From Thermus caldilimi (GTDB lineage Bacteria > Deinococcota > Deinococci > Deinococcales > Thermaceae): a DNA stretch of 64,000 nucleotides. Below the pieces are notes generated by a model, which was given only the letters and a program-made list of their open reading frames with translations, was not told the DNA's origin and did not search any database. A program made the translations under genes and the position numbers. The DNA lies in contig NZ_CP038452.1 in assembly GCF_004684245.1 (NCBI RefSeq), forward strand, positions 1-64,000. Reading direction: 5' to 3'. Positions 51,567 through 59,845 of this stretch are shown piece by piece. How positions within the stretch are numbered: the first letter of the stretch is position 1; each line of letters starts with the position of its first letter.

Positions 51567-52810
51567 AGGTGCTGGTGGTGGGTTCCGGGGGGCGGGAGCA
51601 CGCCCTCCTTTGGAAGGCTGCGCAAAGCCCCCTGGTGGATCGGCTCTACGCCGCTCCTGGCAACGCCGGGATGGCGGCTTTGGCGGAGCTGGTTCCCTGG
51701 AATGGAGACGTGGAGGCCCTGGCGGACTGGGCTTTGAGCGAGGGGATAGACCTCACCCTGGTGGGTCCCGAGGCTCCCTTGGTGGAGGGCATCGCCGATG
51801 CCTTCCAGAAGCGGGGCCTTCTCATTTTTGGTCCCACCCAGAAGGCGGCCATGATCGAGGGTTCCAAGGCCTTCGCCAAGAGGCTCATGGAGCGCTACGG
51901 CATTCCCACGGCCCAGTACCGCGTGTTCCAGGATGCCCTCCTGGCCCTGGAGTATGTGGAGAGCGCGGGTGTACCCATCGTCATCAAGGACTCCGGCCTG
52001 GCGGCGGGCAAGGGGGTGACCGTGGCCTTTGACCTGCACACCGCCAAGCAGGCCGTTCTCAACCTTCTCTCCGGCCCCGAGGGAGGGGAGGTGGTGGTGG
52101 AGGAATACCTGGAGGGGGACGAGGCCACGGTGCTGGCCTTGACCGATGGCGAAACCATCCTGCCCCTCCTCCCCTCCCAGGACCACAAGCGCCTTTTGGA
52201 CGGGGACCAAGGGCCCATGACCGGGGGCATGGGGGCGGTGGCCCCTTACCCCATGGAGGCCGCCACCCTGAGGCGGGTGGAGGAGGAGATCCTGAAACCC
52301 TTGATCCACGGGCTGAGGGCGGAAGGGGTGGTTTACCGGGGGGTGGTCTATGCCGGTTTGATGCTCACCCGGGAGGGCCCCAAGGTGCTGGAGTTCAACG
52401 CCCGCTTTGGCGACCCCGAGGCCCAGACCCTTTTGCCCCTTTTGCGGAATGACCTGGTGGACCTGGCCCTGAGGGTGGCGGAGGGGCGGCTTAGGGGAAC
52501 GAAGCTTTTCTGGCGGCAGGGAGCCTCCGCCTGCGTGGTTCTGGCAGCACCCGGTTACCCGGAAAGCCCGAGGAAGGGGATTCCCCTCCATGTCCCTGAG
52601 CCGCCGGAAGGGGTTTTGATCTTCCATGCGGGGACCCGGTGGGAGAGGAGCAGCCTGGTAAGCGCGGGGGGGAGGGTTCTGAACGTGGTCGGGTTAGGGG
52701 AGACCCTGGAGGAGGCCCTTTCCCGGGCCTATGGCTTTATTCCCCAGGTGGGCTTCCCCGGGGTCCAGTACCGGAAGGACATAGGCCACAAGGCCCTCCA
52801 CCTGGGCTAG
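51563..52810 (+). CDS. purD: Phosphoribosylamine-glycine ligase (GAR synthetase)
   Basis: A 415-residue ATP-grasp enzyme of purine synthesis, with VLVVGSGGREHALLWKAAQSP at the N-terminus, VGPEAPLVEGIADAF, GLAAGKGVTVAFD, the ATP-grasp core LLPSQDHKRLLDGDQGPMTGGMGA and FNARFGDPEAQTLLPLL. Standard length. It is coupled to purN, the preceding step's partner in the pathway, and ends 12 bases from the convergent exonuclease gene. Confidence 0.96.
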   Translation: MKVLVVGSGGREHALLWKAAQSPLVDRLYAAPGNAGMAALAELVPWNGDVEALADWALSEGIDLTLVGPEAPLVEGIADAFQKRGLLIFGPTQKAAMIEGSKAFAKRLMERYGIPTAQYRVFQDALLALEYVESAGVPIVIKDSGLAAGKGVTVAFDLHTAKQAVLNLLSGPEGGEVVVEEYLEGDEATVLALTDGETILPLLPSQDHKRLLDGDQGPMTGGMGAVAPYPMEAATLRRVEEEILKPLIHGLRAEGVVYRGVVYAGLMLTREGPKVLEFNARFGDPEAQTLLPLLRNDLVDLALRVAEGRLRGTKLFWRQGASACVVLAAPGYPESPRKGIPLHVPEPPEGVLIFHAGTRWERSSLVSAGGRVLNVVGLGETLEEALSRAYGFIPQVGFPGVQYRKDIGHKALHLG

Positions 52811-52822
52811 GGGGTTTGGCGG

Positions 52823-54735
52823 TCAGTACTTGAGCCGGGCCAGGGGCAGCCTGGCGCAGGCCCTAAGCACCTCCCCCAGGGTGCGGTAGCCCTTGGCCTT
52901 GAGGAGAGGGACCATGCCCACGAAGACCTCTGCGGTCATGAGGGCATCCCCCAAGGCGGTGTGCCGGCCGATCACGGGCACGCCGAAGCGCTCCGCCAGG
53001 GTTTCCAGGCGGTGGTCCTGGAGGTCGGGGAAGAGCAGGTAGGAAAGGAGGAGGGTATCCACCAAAGGGGGCTGGTCGATGCCCACCCGCCTTAGGAAGG
53101 CCATGTCAAAGGCTCCGTTGTGGGCCAGGAGCACCGTATCCTCCAGGAAGAGGTGAAAGCCGGGGAGCACCTCCTCCAGCTTGGGCTTTTCCTTCAGCAC
53201 CTCCCAGGTGAGGCCGTGGACCTCGGTGGAGGCCTTGGGAATGTAGCGTCCAGGGTTAACCAGGGCCTCGAAGACCTCGTGGCGAAGCACCTTTTTTCCG
53301 AGGATGTGGACCGCCCCTAGGGCGATGATGGCGTCCTTTTCCGGATCCAGGCCGGTGGTTTCCAGGTCGAAGGCAGTGTACAGGAGACCTTCCAAGGGAG
53401 CCTCCTCCAGTTCCTCGGGGGTGTGGAGCAGGGAGAGGTCGAAGACCTCGGCCCGGGGGGGAGGGCCTGCCTTGGCGGGAAGCCGGGGGGCTTCCCGGGC
53501 GGGTAGGAGGAGATGAAGGCGGGATCCCGCCCACCAGGTGCTCCCGCCGGACCTCTCCACCGCCTCCTTGAGAAGAGGGGGGGGTGGGGGTGGACGGACC
53601 CTGGGCCTGTACGCGATAGGGGCAGGGTGAGGGTGAGGTGGAGCAGGTTGCCCTCCCGCCTCCCCTCCAGGAAGGCTTCCTCCTCGTCCCTTAAGGCGGC
53701 GGCCAGGCCTAAAGCCAAGGCGTAGGTGTCCGCCTGGACCAGGAGGTTCCTGGCTTCCCCCTCCAGGGAGAACCCTGGGGAAACCCCTGTTTCCCGCTCC
53801 AGGGCCTGGGCCAGGAGGGCTAGAAGGTCTTCCGCTAATACCTCTGCCGCCTGGGCCGGGGCTTCCCAGGAGGCCACCAGCTGGCCGAGCTCTTCGGCGG
53901 TGGCCTTGGCGGTCTTGAGAAGGCGCTCGAGGGGGGTTCCCCTGGCCTCCTGATCCAGGGCTTCTGCCAGGGCCTTGAGCCCCGCCAACTTGTCCTTCAG
54001 GCGGTGAAGAAGGGCGGCATCCCATCCGCCCTTTTCCCGGGCTTCCTCCAGGAGGATCAAAAACCCTTCCTCCCCCTCCAGGGGCACCACCTGGATCCAG
54101 AGGGGCCCTTTGGGCCCCTGGGTTAAAAACCGCTCCTCCGGCAGCCCCAGGGCGTGGACCATGAGGCCGCGATCCAGGAGGCCGAAGAGGCTTTTGCCCA
54201 CCCCTAGGCCCTCCCCCAAAAGCTCCCGGGCTCCTTGGTTGTAGAGGAGGACCTGGCCCTTGGGGTTGGCCAGCACCACCCCGTGGGGAAGGTGGCCGAT
54301 AAGGGCGGCAAGCTTCTTCCTTTCCTCCTCCAGAAGGGATTTGGCCTCGGCGATGCGCACGGTCACCTCCTTCTCCAAGGCCTCCTTTTCCTGGGCCAGG
54401 CGGTTGATGAGGTCCGCCAGGGCCCTGAGCTCAAAGGGCCCCCGGAGGCGCAAGCGGTGGCCGGGGTTGGCCAGGAGGATCTCCGCCTCCTGACCCAGGG
54501 CCCGGGTGGCGGCCAGGTAGCCCAGGAAGACCGGGTAGAGGAGGGCGGCCAGCACCAGGGTGAAGAGGAAGCCCACGAAAAGCAGTACGGGTAGCTTCGC
54601 CTGGACCAAGCGGAGAAGTTCCTCTCTCAGGCCCTCCTCCCCTTGAAGAAGGAGGAAAAGGCCCAGGCCCACGGTCCCCCCCACCAGGAGAAGGCCCAGA
54701 AGAAGGGCTCCCAAAAAGCGCCAGGTTTCCCTCAT
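52823..54735 (-). pseudogene. Membrane PAS/degenerate-kinase protein fused to a DEDDh exonuclease, frameshifted
   Basis: Two frames form one protein of about 637 residues. The first half has two N-terminal helices, a HAMP-like linker and coiled coil (LADLINRLAQEKEALEKEVTVRI), a PAS-like domain (LIGHLPHGVVLANPKGQVLLYN) and a degenerate kinase core (LLHRLKDKLAGLKALAEAL). The second half starts LLKEAVERSGGSTWW and ends in a DnaQ-type exonuclease with AFDLETTGLDPEKDAI (D..E), LAHNGAFDMAFL and GRHTALGDALMTAEVF (H...D). The frames join in eight C on the minus strand (53584-53577); one more C restores HPHPPPLLKEAVER. Such sensor-exonuclease fusions are known beside acetate-symporter genes in other bacteria. 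Substrate unknown. Confidence 0.8.
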
Positions 54736-55091
54736 CTTCCCCCCGCGAGCTCCTCCACCTGGGAAAGGAGGTCCTGGATGCCAAAGGGCTTGGCCATGAA
54801 GGCCTCGGCTCCCAGGGCCAAGGCCTTGGCCCGGTCCGCCTCCCGCCCCCGGGCGGTGAGCACCAGGACCTTGGGCCTTTGGGGTAGGGCCTTGGCCCGC
54901 TCCAAGACGGCGAAGCCATCCACGCCGGGAAGCATGAGGTCCAAGACCATAAGGTCAAAGACTCCTCGGGATAGGGCCTCGAGGGCCTCTTCCCCCGTGC
55001 GGGCCAGAACTACCTCGTGCCCGGCCTTTTTCAGGAGGAACTCCAAAGGCACCAGGATGCTTTCCTCATCGTCCACCACCAGGATCCTCAT
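54732..55091 (-). CDS. Single-domain response regulator
   Basis: A 119-residue stand-alone receiver: ILVVDDEESILVPLEFLL, phospho-acceptor Asp51 in LMVLDLMLPGVDGF, and Lys in AFMAKPFG. No output domain, so it works by protein contact, possibly on the downstream exonuclease fusion or as a phosphate sink. It overlaps the sensor kinase by 26 bases and the exonuclease fusion by four, implying coupled translation and a shared pathway. Confidence 0.9.
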   Translation of the reverse strand: MRILVVDDEESILVPLEFLLKKAGHEVVLARTGEEALEALSRGVFDLMVLDLMLPGVDGFAVLERAKALPQRPKVLVLTARGREADRAKALALGAEAFMAKPFGIQDLLSQVEELAGGR

Positions 55092-57567
55092 GCGCCACCT
55101 CCAGGGGAAGGGTGAAGGCGAAGCTGGCTCCTTCCCCCTCCTCTAACCAGATTCGTCCCCCCAGGCTTTCCACCAGCCTCCGCGCTAGGAAAAGGCCCAG
55201 GCCTGTACCTCCGGAGAAGCTCTGGAAGGGTTCGAATACCAAGGCCCTGGCCTGGGGCGGTACCCCGGGGCCGTCGTCCACTACCCGGAAGAGGGCTTCC
55301 CGGTCCTTAAGGGCAAGTTCCAGGCGCACCCGGCTTCGGGCATGGCGCAGGGCGTTGTGGAGGAGGTTCAAAAGCACCTGGAGCACCCGGTCCCGGTCGG
55401 TGAGGGCTTGCACCCCCGCCAGATGGGACTCCATTGTAATCCCCCTTTCCCGGGCCAGGGGTTCCACCAGGGCCAGGGCCTCCTCCGCCAGGGCCCGGAG
55501 GTCCGTGGGGCTGCGGGCCAGGGGCACCCCTGCCTGGAGCCGGGTGTAGGCCAGGACCTCCTCCACCAGGCGGGAGAGCCTGGCGGTTTCCTTGGCGAGA
55601 AGGGCGGTGAAGCGGCCCCGTTCCCCCTCGGGGAGGTCGGGGTGGGCCTCGAGGATCTCCGCCAGGGCCCGCACGGCGGTGAGGGGGGTTTTAAGCTCGT
55701 GGGAAACCGCGGCCAGGAGCTCGTCCTTGGCCTGGTCCAGGGCCTTCAGCCGTTCGTAGGCTTCGGCAAGCTCCTTCCTGGCCTCCTCAAGGGCTTGGGC
55801 GTAGGCCCGAAGCTCCCGGGATTCCCGGGCTGCCTCCTCCACCTCCTCCCGCAGGGCCTCCGGGGGGGCCTCCCGGGTGACGGAGAGGAGGAGGAGCTTG
55901 GCGGTGGCGGGTCCCACGGACCCCGCCAGCAGGGTTTCCGCCAGCCCCGCCGCTTCCCGGCCCGGGAGGGCCTGGGCCTGCCGGCGGAAGCCCTCCTCCG
56001 CCTCCGGCCCCAAGACCCGCCTGAGGAGGGCGGCGAGCTCCTCCACCTCCCCGGTGCGCTCCTCCGGCAAGGCCTTCCGGCGGGTGAAGAGGGAAACCCC
56101 GAGGGTCAAGGCCAGGTTCAGGGTAAGGCTTGCCAAAAACCCGTGGGTCACGGGATCCAGGCCCCGGATGCCCAAAAGCCCCTCCGGCCTTAAGAGGGGG
56201 TGGGGGCCTTCCAAAAAGAAGGGGGGGAGCCAGCCCGAGCGGGCCAGGGCGGGAAGGAAGAGGGTGTAGGCCCAGAGGAGGATGCCTCCCAGAAGGCCTG
56301 CCAGAGCCCCTTGGGGGGTGGTTCCCTTCCAGAAGAGCCCGAGCAGGGCCGCCGGGGCCAGCTGGGCCACGGCCACGAAGGAGATGAGGCCCATGGCCAC
56401 CAGGGCGTAGGCCTCTCCCGCCAGGCGGAAATAGAGGTAGGCCAGGAGCATCACCGCCAGGATGGAGATCCTTCGCCAAAGGAGGAGGCTTCCCAGGGCA
56501 CGGAAGCGGAGGAGGAGGGGGGAGAGGAGGTGGTTGGAGATGAGGATGGAAAGGGCCAGGCCCTCCACCACCACCATGGCCGTGGCCGCCGAAACCCCGC
56601 CCAGGAAAGCGAAAAGGGCTAGGGGAGCGCTTCCGAGTTCCAGGGGCAGGGCCAGCACGTAGAGGTCCGGGTTCGCCCCCGGCAAGAGCAGCCGACCCCA
56701 GAGGGCCAGGGGAAGGACGGGCAGGGTGATGAGGAGGAGGTACAGGGGGAAGGCCCAGGCCGCCAGGCGGAGGTGTTGAGGATCGGTGTTTTCCACCACG
56801 CTCACGTGGAACTGCCGGGGCAGAAAGAGGAAGGCTAGGCCGGAAAGGACCACCAGGCTCGCCCATGCCAGGTAACCGGTAAGGCCCTCCTGGGGGAGCA
56901 GGAGGGGGAGAAGCTCGGGGTGGTCTTGGACCCGAGGAAACGGGTTGCCCAGCCGCCAGAGGGCCACTCCCCCCACGAGGAGGAGGGCCAAGAGCTTCAC
57001 CAGGGACTCGAAGGCCACCGCCAGCACCAGGCCCTGGTGCCGCTCTGAGGGATCCAGGCGGCGGGTACCGAAGAGGATGGCGAAGAGGGCCAGAAGCAAG
57101 GCGGTGGGAAGGGCGATGTCCGTGAGGGGCTCCTCCTCGCCCCTGAGGAAGAGGAAGGCTTGGGCGATGGCCTTGAGCTGCAGGGCCAGGTAGGGAAGCA
57201 GGCCCACCACCAGAAAGGCGGCGGCCAGGGGGCCAAGGAAGCCGTGGCCGAAGCGCAGGTAGAGGAAGTCGGCCCAGGAGGTGAGGCGGTGGGCCCGGGC
57301 CAGGGAGAGGAGTTTTGCGTGAAGGAAAGGCCAGAGGAGGAGGGCCAGGGTGGGTCCCAGGTAGATGGGGAGGAAGCTGGCTCCCTCCGTGGCCGCCCGG
57401 CCCACGCTGCCCATGAAGGTCCAGGCGGTGGCGTAGACCGCCAGGGAAAGGGTGTACGCCCAGGGGCTTTGGACCCAAAGGCGTCCCCGCCCTTCCCCCA
57501 GGAGGGCCACCAGGAAGAGGAGGCCCAGGTAGAGGAATAGGCTCAGGAGAAGAAGGAGAGGGTTCAT
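55066..57567 (-). CDS. SSS-transporter-type sensor histidine kinase (CrbS-like)
   Basis: An 833-residue kinase. About 12 helices form a sodium:solute symporter-like domain (1-490), followed by a linker coiled coil and kinase core with ELLAAVSHELKTPLTAVRAL (phospho-His), N box LLNLLHNALRHARSR and FSGGTGLGLFLARRLVESLGG. This architecture is that of CrbS/MxtR sensors controlling acetyl-CoA synthetase and acetate uptake. The genes for both lie just upstream here, supporting an acetate or acetate-flux sensor. The ATG at 57567 overlaps the small membrane gene stop by four bases; the longer open frame starting at 57651 is rejected. Confidence 0.92.
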   Translation of the reverse strand: MNPLLLLLSLFLYLGLLFLVALLGEGRGRLWVQSPWAYTLSLAVYATAWTFMGSVGRAATEGASFLPIYLGPTLALLLWPFLHAKLLSLARAHRLTSWADFLYLRFGHGFLGPLAAAFLVVGLLPYLALQLKAIAQAFLFLRGEEEPLTDIALPTALLLALFAILFGTRRLDPSERHQGLVLAVAFESLVKLLALLLVGGVALWRLGNPFPRVQDHPELLPLLLPQEGLTGYLAWASLVVLSGLAFLFLPRQFHVSVVENTDPQHLRLAAWAFPLYLLLITLPVLPLALWGRLLLPGANPDLYVLALPLELGSAPLALFAFLGGVSAATAMVVVEGLALSILISNHLLSPLLLRFRALGSLLLWRRISILAVMLLAYLYFRLAGEAYALVAMGLISFVAVAQLAPAALLGLFWKGTTPQGALAGLLGGILLWAYTLFLPALARSGWLPPFFLEGPHPLLRPEGLLGIRGLDPVTHGFLASLTLNLALTLGVSLFTRRKALPEERTGEVEELAALLRRVLGPEAEEGFRRQAQALPGREAAGLAETLLAGSVGPATAKLLLLSVTREAPPEALREEVEEAARESRELRAYAQALEEARKELAEAYERLKALDQAKDELLAAVSHELKTPLTAVRALAEILEAHPDLPEGERGRFTALLAKETARLSRLVEEVLAYTRLQAGVPLARSPTDLRALAEEALALVEPLARERGITMESHLAGVQALTDRDRVLQVLLNLLHNALRHARSRVRLELALKDREALFRVVDDGPGVPPQARALVFEPFQSFSGGTGLGLFLARRLVESLGGRIWLEEGEGASFAFTLPLEVAHEDPGGGR

Positions 57568-57740
57568 GGCCGGCGGAACAGGAGGTAGGCCAAAAGCACC
57601 ACCAAACCCCAGGAGCCGTAGAGGTAGAGGTAAAGGGGAGGAAGTTCCCAAGGCCCCAGGGGGTTGGGGAAGACCAGGCTTACGGGGAAGAGGAAAAGGA
57701 AAAGGGCCAGGAGGAAAAGGGCGAAGGACCTCTCCTTCAT
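57564..57740 (-). CDS. Small two-helix membrane protein
   Basis: A 58-residue protein, MKERSFALFLLALFLFLFPV then a second helix YGSWGLVVLLAYLLFRR. It has four-base ATGA overlaps on both sides, with the cNMP-CBS gene upstream and the sensor kinase downstream, so it is clearly made as part of the module. It may be a small subunit of the transporter-like sensor, as DUF4212 is for the symporter. The family is not recognised. Confidence 0.75.
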   Translation of the reverse strand: MKERSFALFLLALFLFLFPVSLVFPNPLGPWELPPLYLYLYGSWGLVVLLAYLLFRRP

Positions 57741-59485
57741 CGCAGCTGGAAGCGGCTTGCGGTGCTCTCCTGCACCTCGGCGATGGCCCGGAAGCCCTCG
57801 AGGGCCTTCCGCCGTTCCCCGGGGGATAGGCTGGACCAAAGCACCCGGTTGCTCACCTCCTTACTCTCTTCCAGGGCCCATAGCTGGTGTTTCAGGCGCA
57901 GGGCGAAGAAGAAGCGGAAGGCCTCCTCGAGGCGCTCCGCCCCCTCCTGGCTCAGGGTGCCGCCCTCCACCGCCGCCTTGAGCCTTTCCACCGTGCCCTT
58001 GGCTGGGCTTCCCGCCATGAGGGCGTGGAGCCGGGCCAGGGCCACGATGGGAGCGATGGCGTGGCGTTTGAGGTCCAAAAAGCCCTCCTCCGTGCGCACC
58101 CTCCCGAAGAGGCCAAGGGGGGGGCGGAACTCCAGGCTGGCCTGGGCCAGGTGGTAAAGGAAGACCCCCTTCCGGCTTCCCTCGAGGATGGTTTCCTCCA
58201 GGGGCTTTAGGGAAAGGCCTCCCGCCGCTTTGCGCAGGTCAAAGAAGATCTGGGTTTCCAGGAGGGGCTGGGGTTCGGGGGCCTCCATCCAGCGGCGGAA
58301 GGTTTCCTGCCATTCCCATAGGGTCTTGCGCCAGCGGGTGGCCATGTACCCCCCCTTGCACTCGGGGATCCCAGCCCGCAAGAGCCCCCCCACCACGTGC
58401 TCCGCCAGGGCCTGGAAGTAGGCCTCATGGCCGTTACTTTCCAAGGCCAAGGCGTTGTCCTGATCCGTCAGGAGGGCCTGCTCCCGCCTCCCCTCCGATC
58501 CGAAGACCAAAAAGGCGTGAGCCACGGGAGGAGGGCCTAAGGCGGCTTCCGCCTCCCGCACCAGGCGGCGGATGAGGGCGTCGTTGAGGGAGGCTACCAC
58601 CCGGCCGATCTCCACCCCGCCCAGGCCCCTCTGGAAGAGGCTTGCCACCAAGGAGGCCACCTCGAGGCTATACCGCTCCAGTTCCAGCCTCTCGATGCGC
58701 CTCAAGAGGAGGAGAGGGCTTTGCGCCTGGTTCAGGAGGAGGTCGGTGTGGGTGACCACCCCCACCAGCCGTTCCCTCTCCGTGAGGGGCAGGTGGTGGA
58801 TGCCCCGCTCCACCATGGCGGCCAGGGCCTCGTAGAGGGGGGTTTCCGCTGGGAGGGAGAAGAGGGGAGAGGTCATCACCTCCCCCACGGGGGTGGAAGG
58901 GGGGCGGCCTTCGGCCAGGACCCGGTTGCGGAGGTCCCGGTCGGTGAGGATGCCCGGGGGTTCGCCTTCCACCAGGAGGCTGGAGATGCCTTCCTGGCGC
59001 ATCTTCTTGGCCGCTTCCTCCACGGTGGCGGAGGGTGGGATGAAGGCGGGTGGGCGGCGCACCAGCTGGCCCACCGGCGAGAAGAGGGAAGGGGTAGGGG
59101 AAAGCCGGAGCCGGACCCGTTCCACCAGGCCCTGCCCGAAAAAACGGGCTGCCTCTGGGTGCGCCAGAAGCCTTTGGAAAGCCTCCTTGGGGAAGGCCAG
59201 GACCTTAACCGGCGTTTTGGCCACCACGCTGAAGGCAGGGGGCTCGCCGGAAAGGAGGGAGGGGAAGCCGAAGAACTCCCCCGCCTCGAGGGTCCCCACC
59301 TCCTCCTCCCCGTCCAACAGGGCCACGGTTCCCTCCAAGAGCAGGTACAGGGCCTGCGCGGGCCCGCCCCCTTGTTCCAAGAGGAAGGCGCCAGAGGGAT
59401 GCTCTTCCGCTTGGGCTTCCTTCAGCAGGGCTTCCCGCTCAGCCTCGGGGAGAGCGTTTAGGGGTGGAAGGGTTCTGGGATCCAT
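57737..59485 (-). CDS. cNMP-binding / CBS / DUF294 nucleotidyltransferase-like signalling protein
   Basis: A 582-residue cytoplasmic protein with three parts: a cyclic-nucleotide-binding-like barrel (about 10-130, LYLLLEGTVALLDGEEEVG), a CBS pair (about 150-265, EGISSLLVEGEPPGILTDRDL and GIHHLPLTERERLVGVVTHTDL), and a GlnD-like nucleotidyltransferase (about 330-470, FLVFGSEGRREQALLTDQDNAL) with the DUF294 C-terminal helical domain. These proteins accompany acetate symporter/sensor loci and probably sense adenylates; the target of nucleotidyl transfer is unknown. It overlaps the upstream membrane gene by 47 bases. Confidence 0.88.
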   Translation of the reverse strand: MDPRTLPPLNALPEAEREALLKEAQAEEHPSGAFLLEQGGGPAQALYLLLEGTVALLDGEEEVGTLEAGEFFGFPSLLSGEPPAFSVVAKTPVKVLAFPKEAFQRLLAHPEAARFFGQGLVERVRLRLSPTPSLFSPVGQLVRRPPAFIPPSATVEEAAKKMRQEGISSLLVEGEPPGILTDRDLRNRVLAEGRPPSTPVGEVMTSPLFSLPAETPLYEALAAMVERGIHHLPLTERERLVGVVTHTDLLLNQAQSPLLLLRRIERLELERYSLEVASLVASLFQRGLGGVEIGRVVASLNDALIRRLVREAEAALGPPPVAHAFLVFGSEGRREQALLTDQDNALALESNGHEAYFQALAEHVVGGLLRAGIPECKGGYMATRWRKTLWEWQETFRRWMEAPEPQPLLETQIFFDLRKAAGGLSLKPLEETILEGSRKGVFLYHLAQASLEFRPPLGLFGRVRTEEGFLDLKRHAIAPIVALARLHALMAGSPAKGTVERLKAAVEGGTLSQEGAERLEEAFRFFFALRLKHQLWALEESKEVSNRVLWSSLSPGERRKALEGFRAIAEVQESTASRFQLR

Positions 59486-59807
59486 ACTCCGGGGTTAGCC
59501 AAGCCAGAAGGGGCACCAGGAGGTGAAGGGCCACCTGGGCCTGCAGGAGGATCAGAAGGCCAATGCCCAGCATGAAGGCCGGGGGGAGAAGCACCACCAG
59601 GCGGATCACCCGGCCTATCCCGGGCTCGGGTAAGGGCCAGATGCGGTGGTAAAGAATCCCAAGCCCCACCCCGGCCCCGGCTCCCAGGGCAATATGGAGC
59701 AGGGTAACCGGGGTGGGGAAGGGAAGGCCCAGGAGGTAGTGGCCCATGAGGTAGAAGCCGAAGAACACCACCAGGCTTCCCAGGTAAAACCGCAGGTAAT
59801 GGAGCAT
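59439..59807 (-). CDS. Hypothetical three-helix membrane protein
   Basis: A 122-residue protein with hydrophobic segments at about 7-28, 33-53, 67-88 and 92-103, and a basic Pro/Ser tail. No family recognised. It starts the second transcription segment of the acetate module: TAAACT ends six bases before its ATG (TAAACT-ATCTTC-ATG) just after the actP terminator. Its 3' end overlaps the cNMP-CBS gene by 47 bases. Confidence 0.7.
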   Translation of the reverse strand: MLHYLRFYLGSLVVFFGFYLMGHYLLGLPFPTPVTLLHIALGAGAGVGLGILYHRIWPLPEPGIGRVIRLVVLLPPAFMLGIGLLILLQAQVALHLLVPLLAWLTPEYGSQNPSTPKRSPRG

Positions 59808-59813
59808 GAAGAT

Positions 59814-59819
59814 AGTTTA
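59814..59819 (-). promoter_or_regulatory. -10 element of a leaderless promoter for the signalling half of the acetate module
   Basis: TAAACT (59819-59814), then ATCTTC and ATG (59807). It directly follows the actP terminator hairpin, so the signalling genes can be expressed without the symporter genes. Confidence 0.6.
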
Positions 59820-59839
59820 AGGGGGGCAGAAGCCCCCCT
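59820..59839 (-). terminator. Hairpin after actP
   Basis: An 8-bp stem AGGGGGGC/GCCCCCCT with a 4-base loop, seven bases after the actP stop. There is no T run, so termination may be partial. Confidence 0.6.
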
Positions 59840-59845
59840 CGAGGT

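Noticed and set aside
55787-57478. 563-residue minus-strand open frame overlapping the SSS-type kinase
   Set aside because: Pro/Gly-rich composition with no motif; it is the alternative frame of a gene with clear transporter and kinase motifs.
57568-57651. Upstream extension of the SSS-kinase start
   Set aside because: The extra residues are Pro/Gly-rich and overlap the 58-residue membrane gene; the ATG at 57567 forms a four-base ATGA coupling with it.
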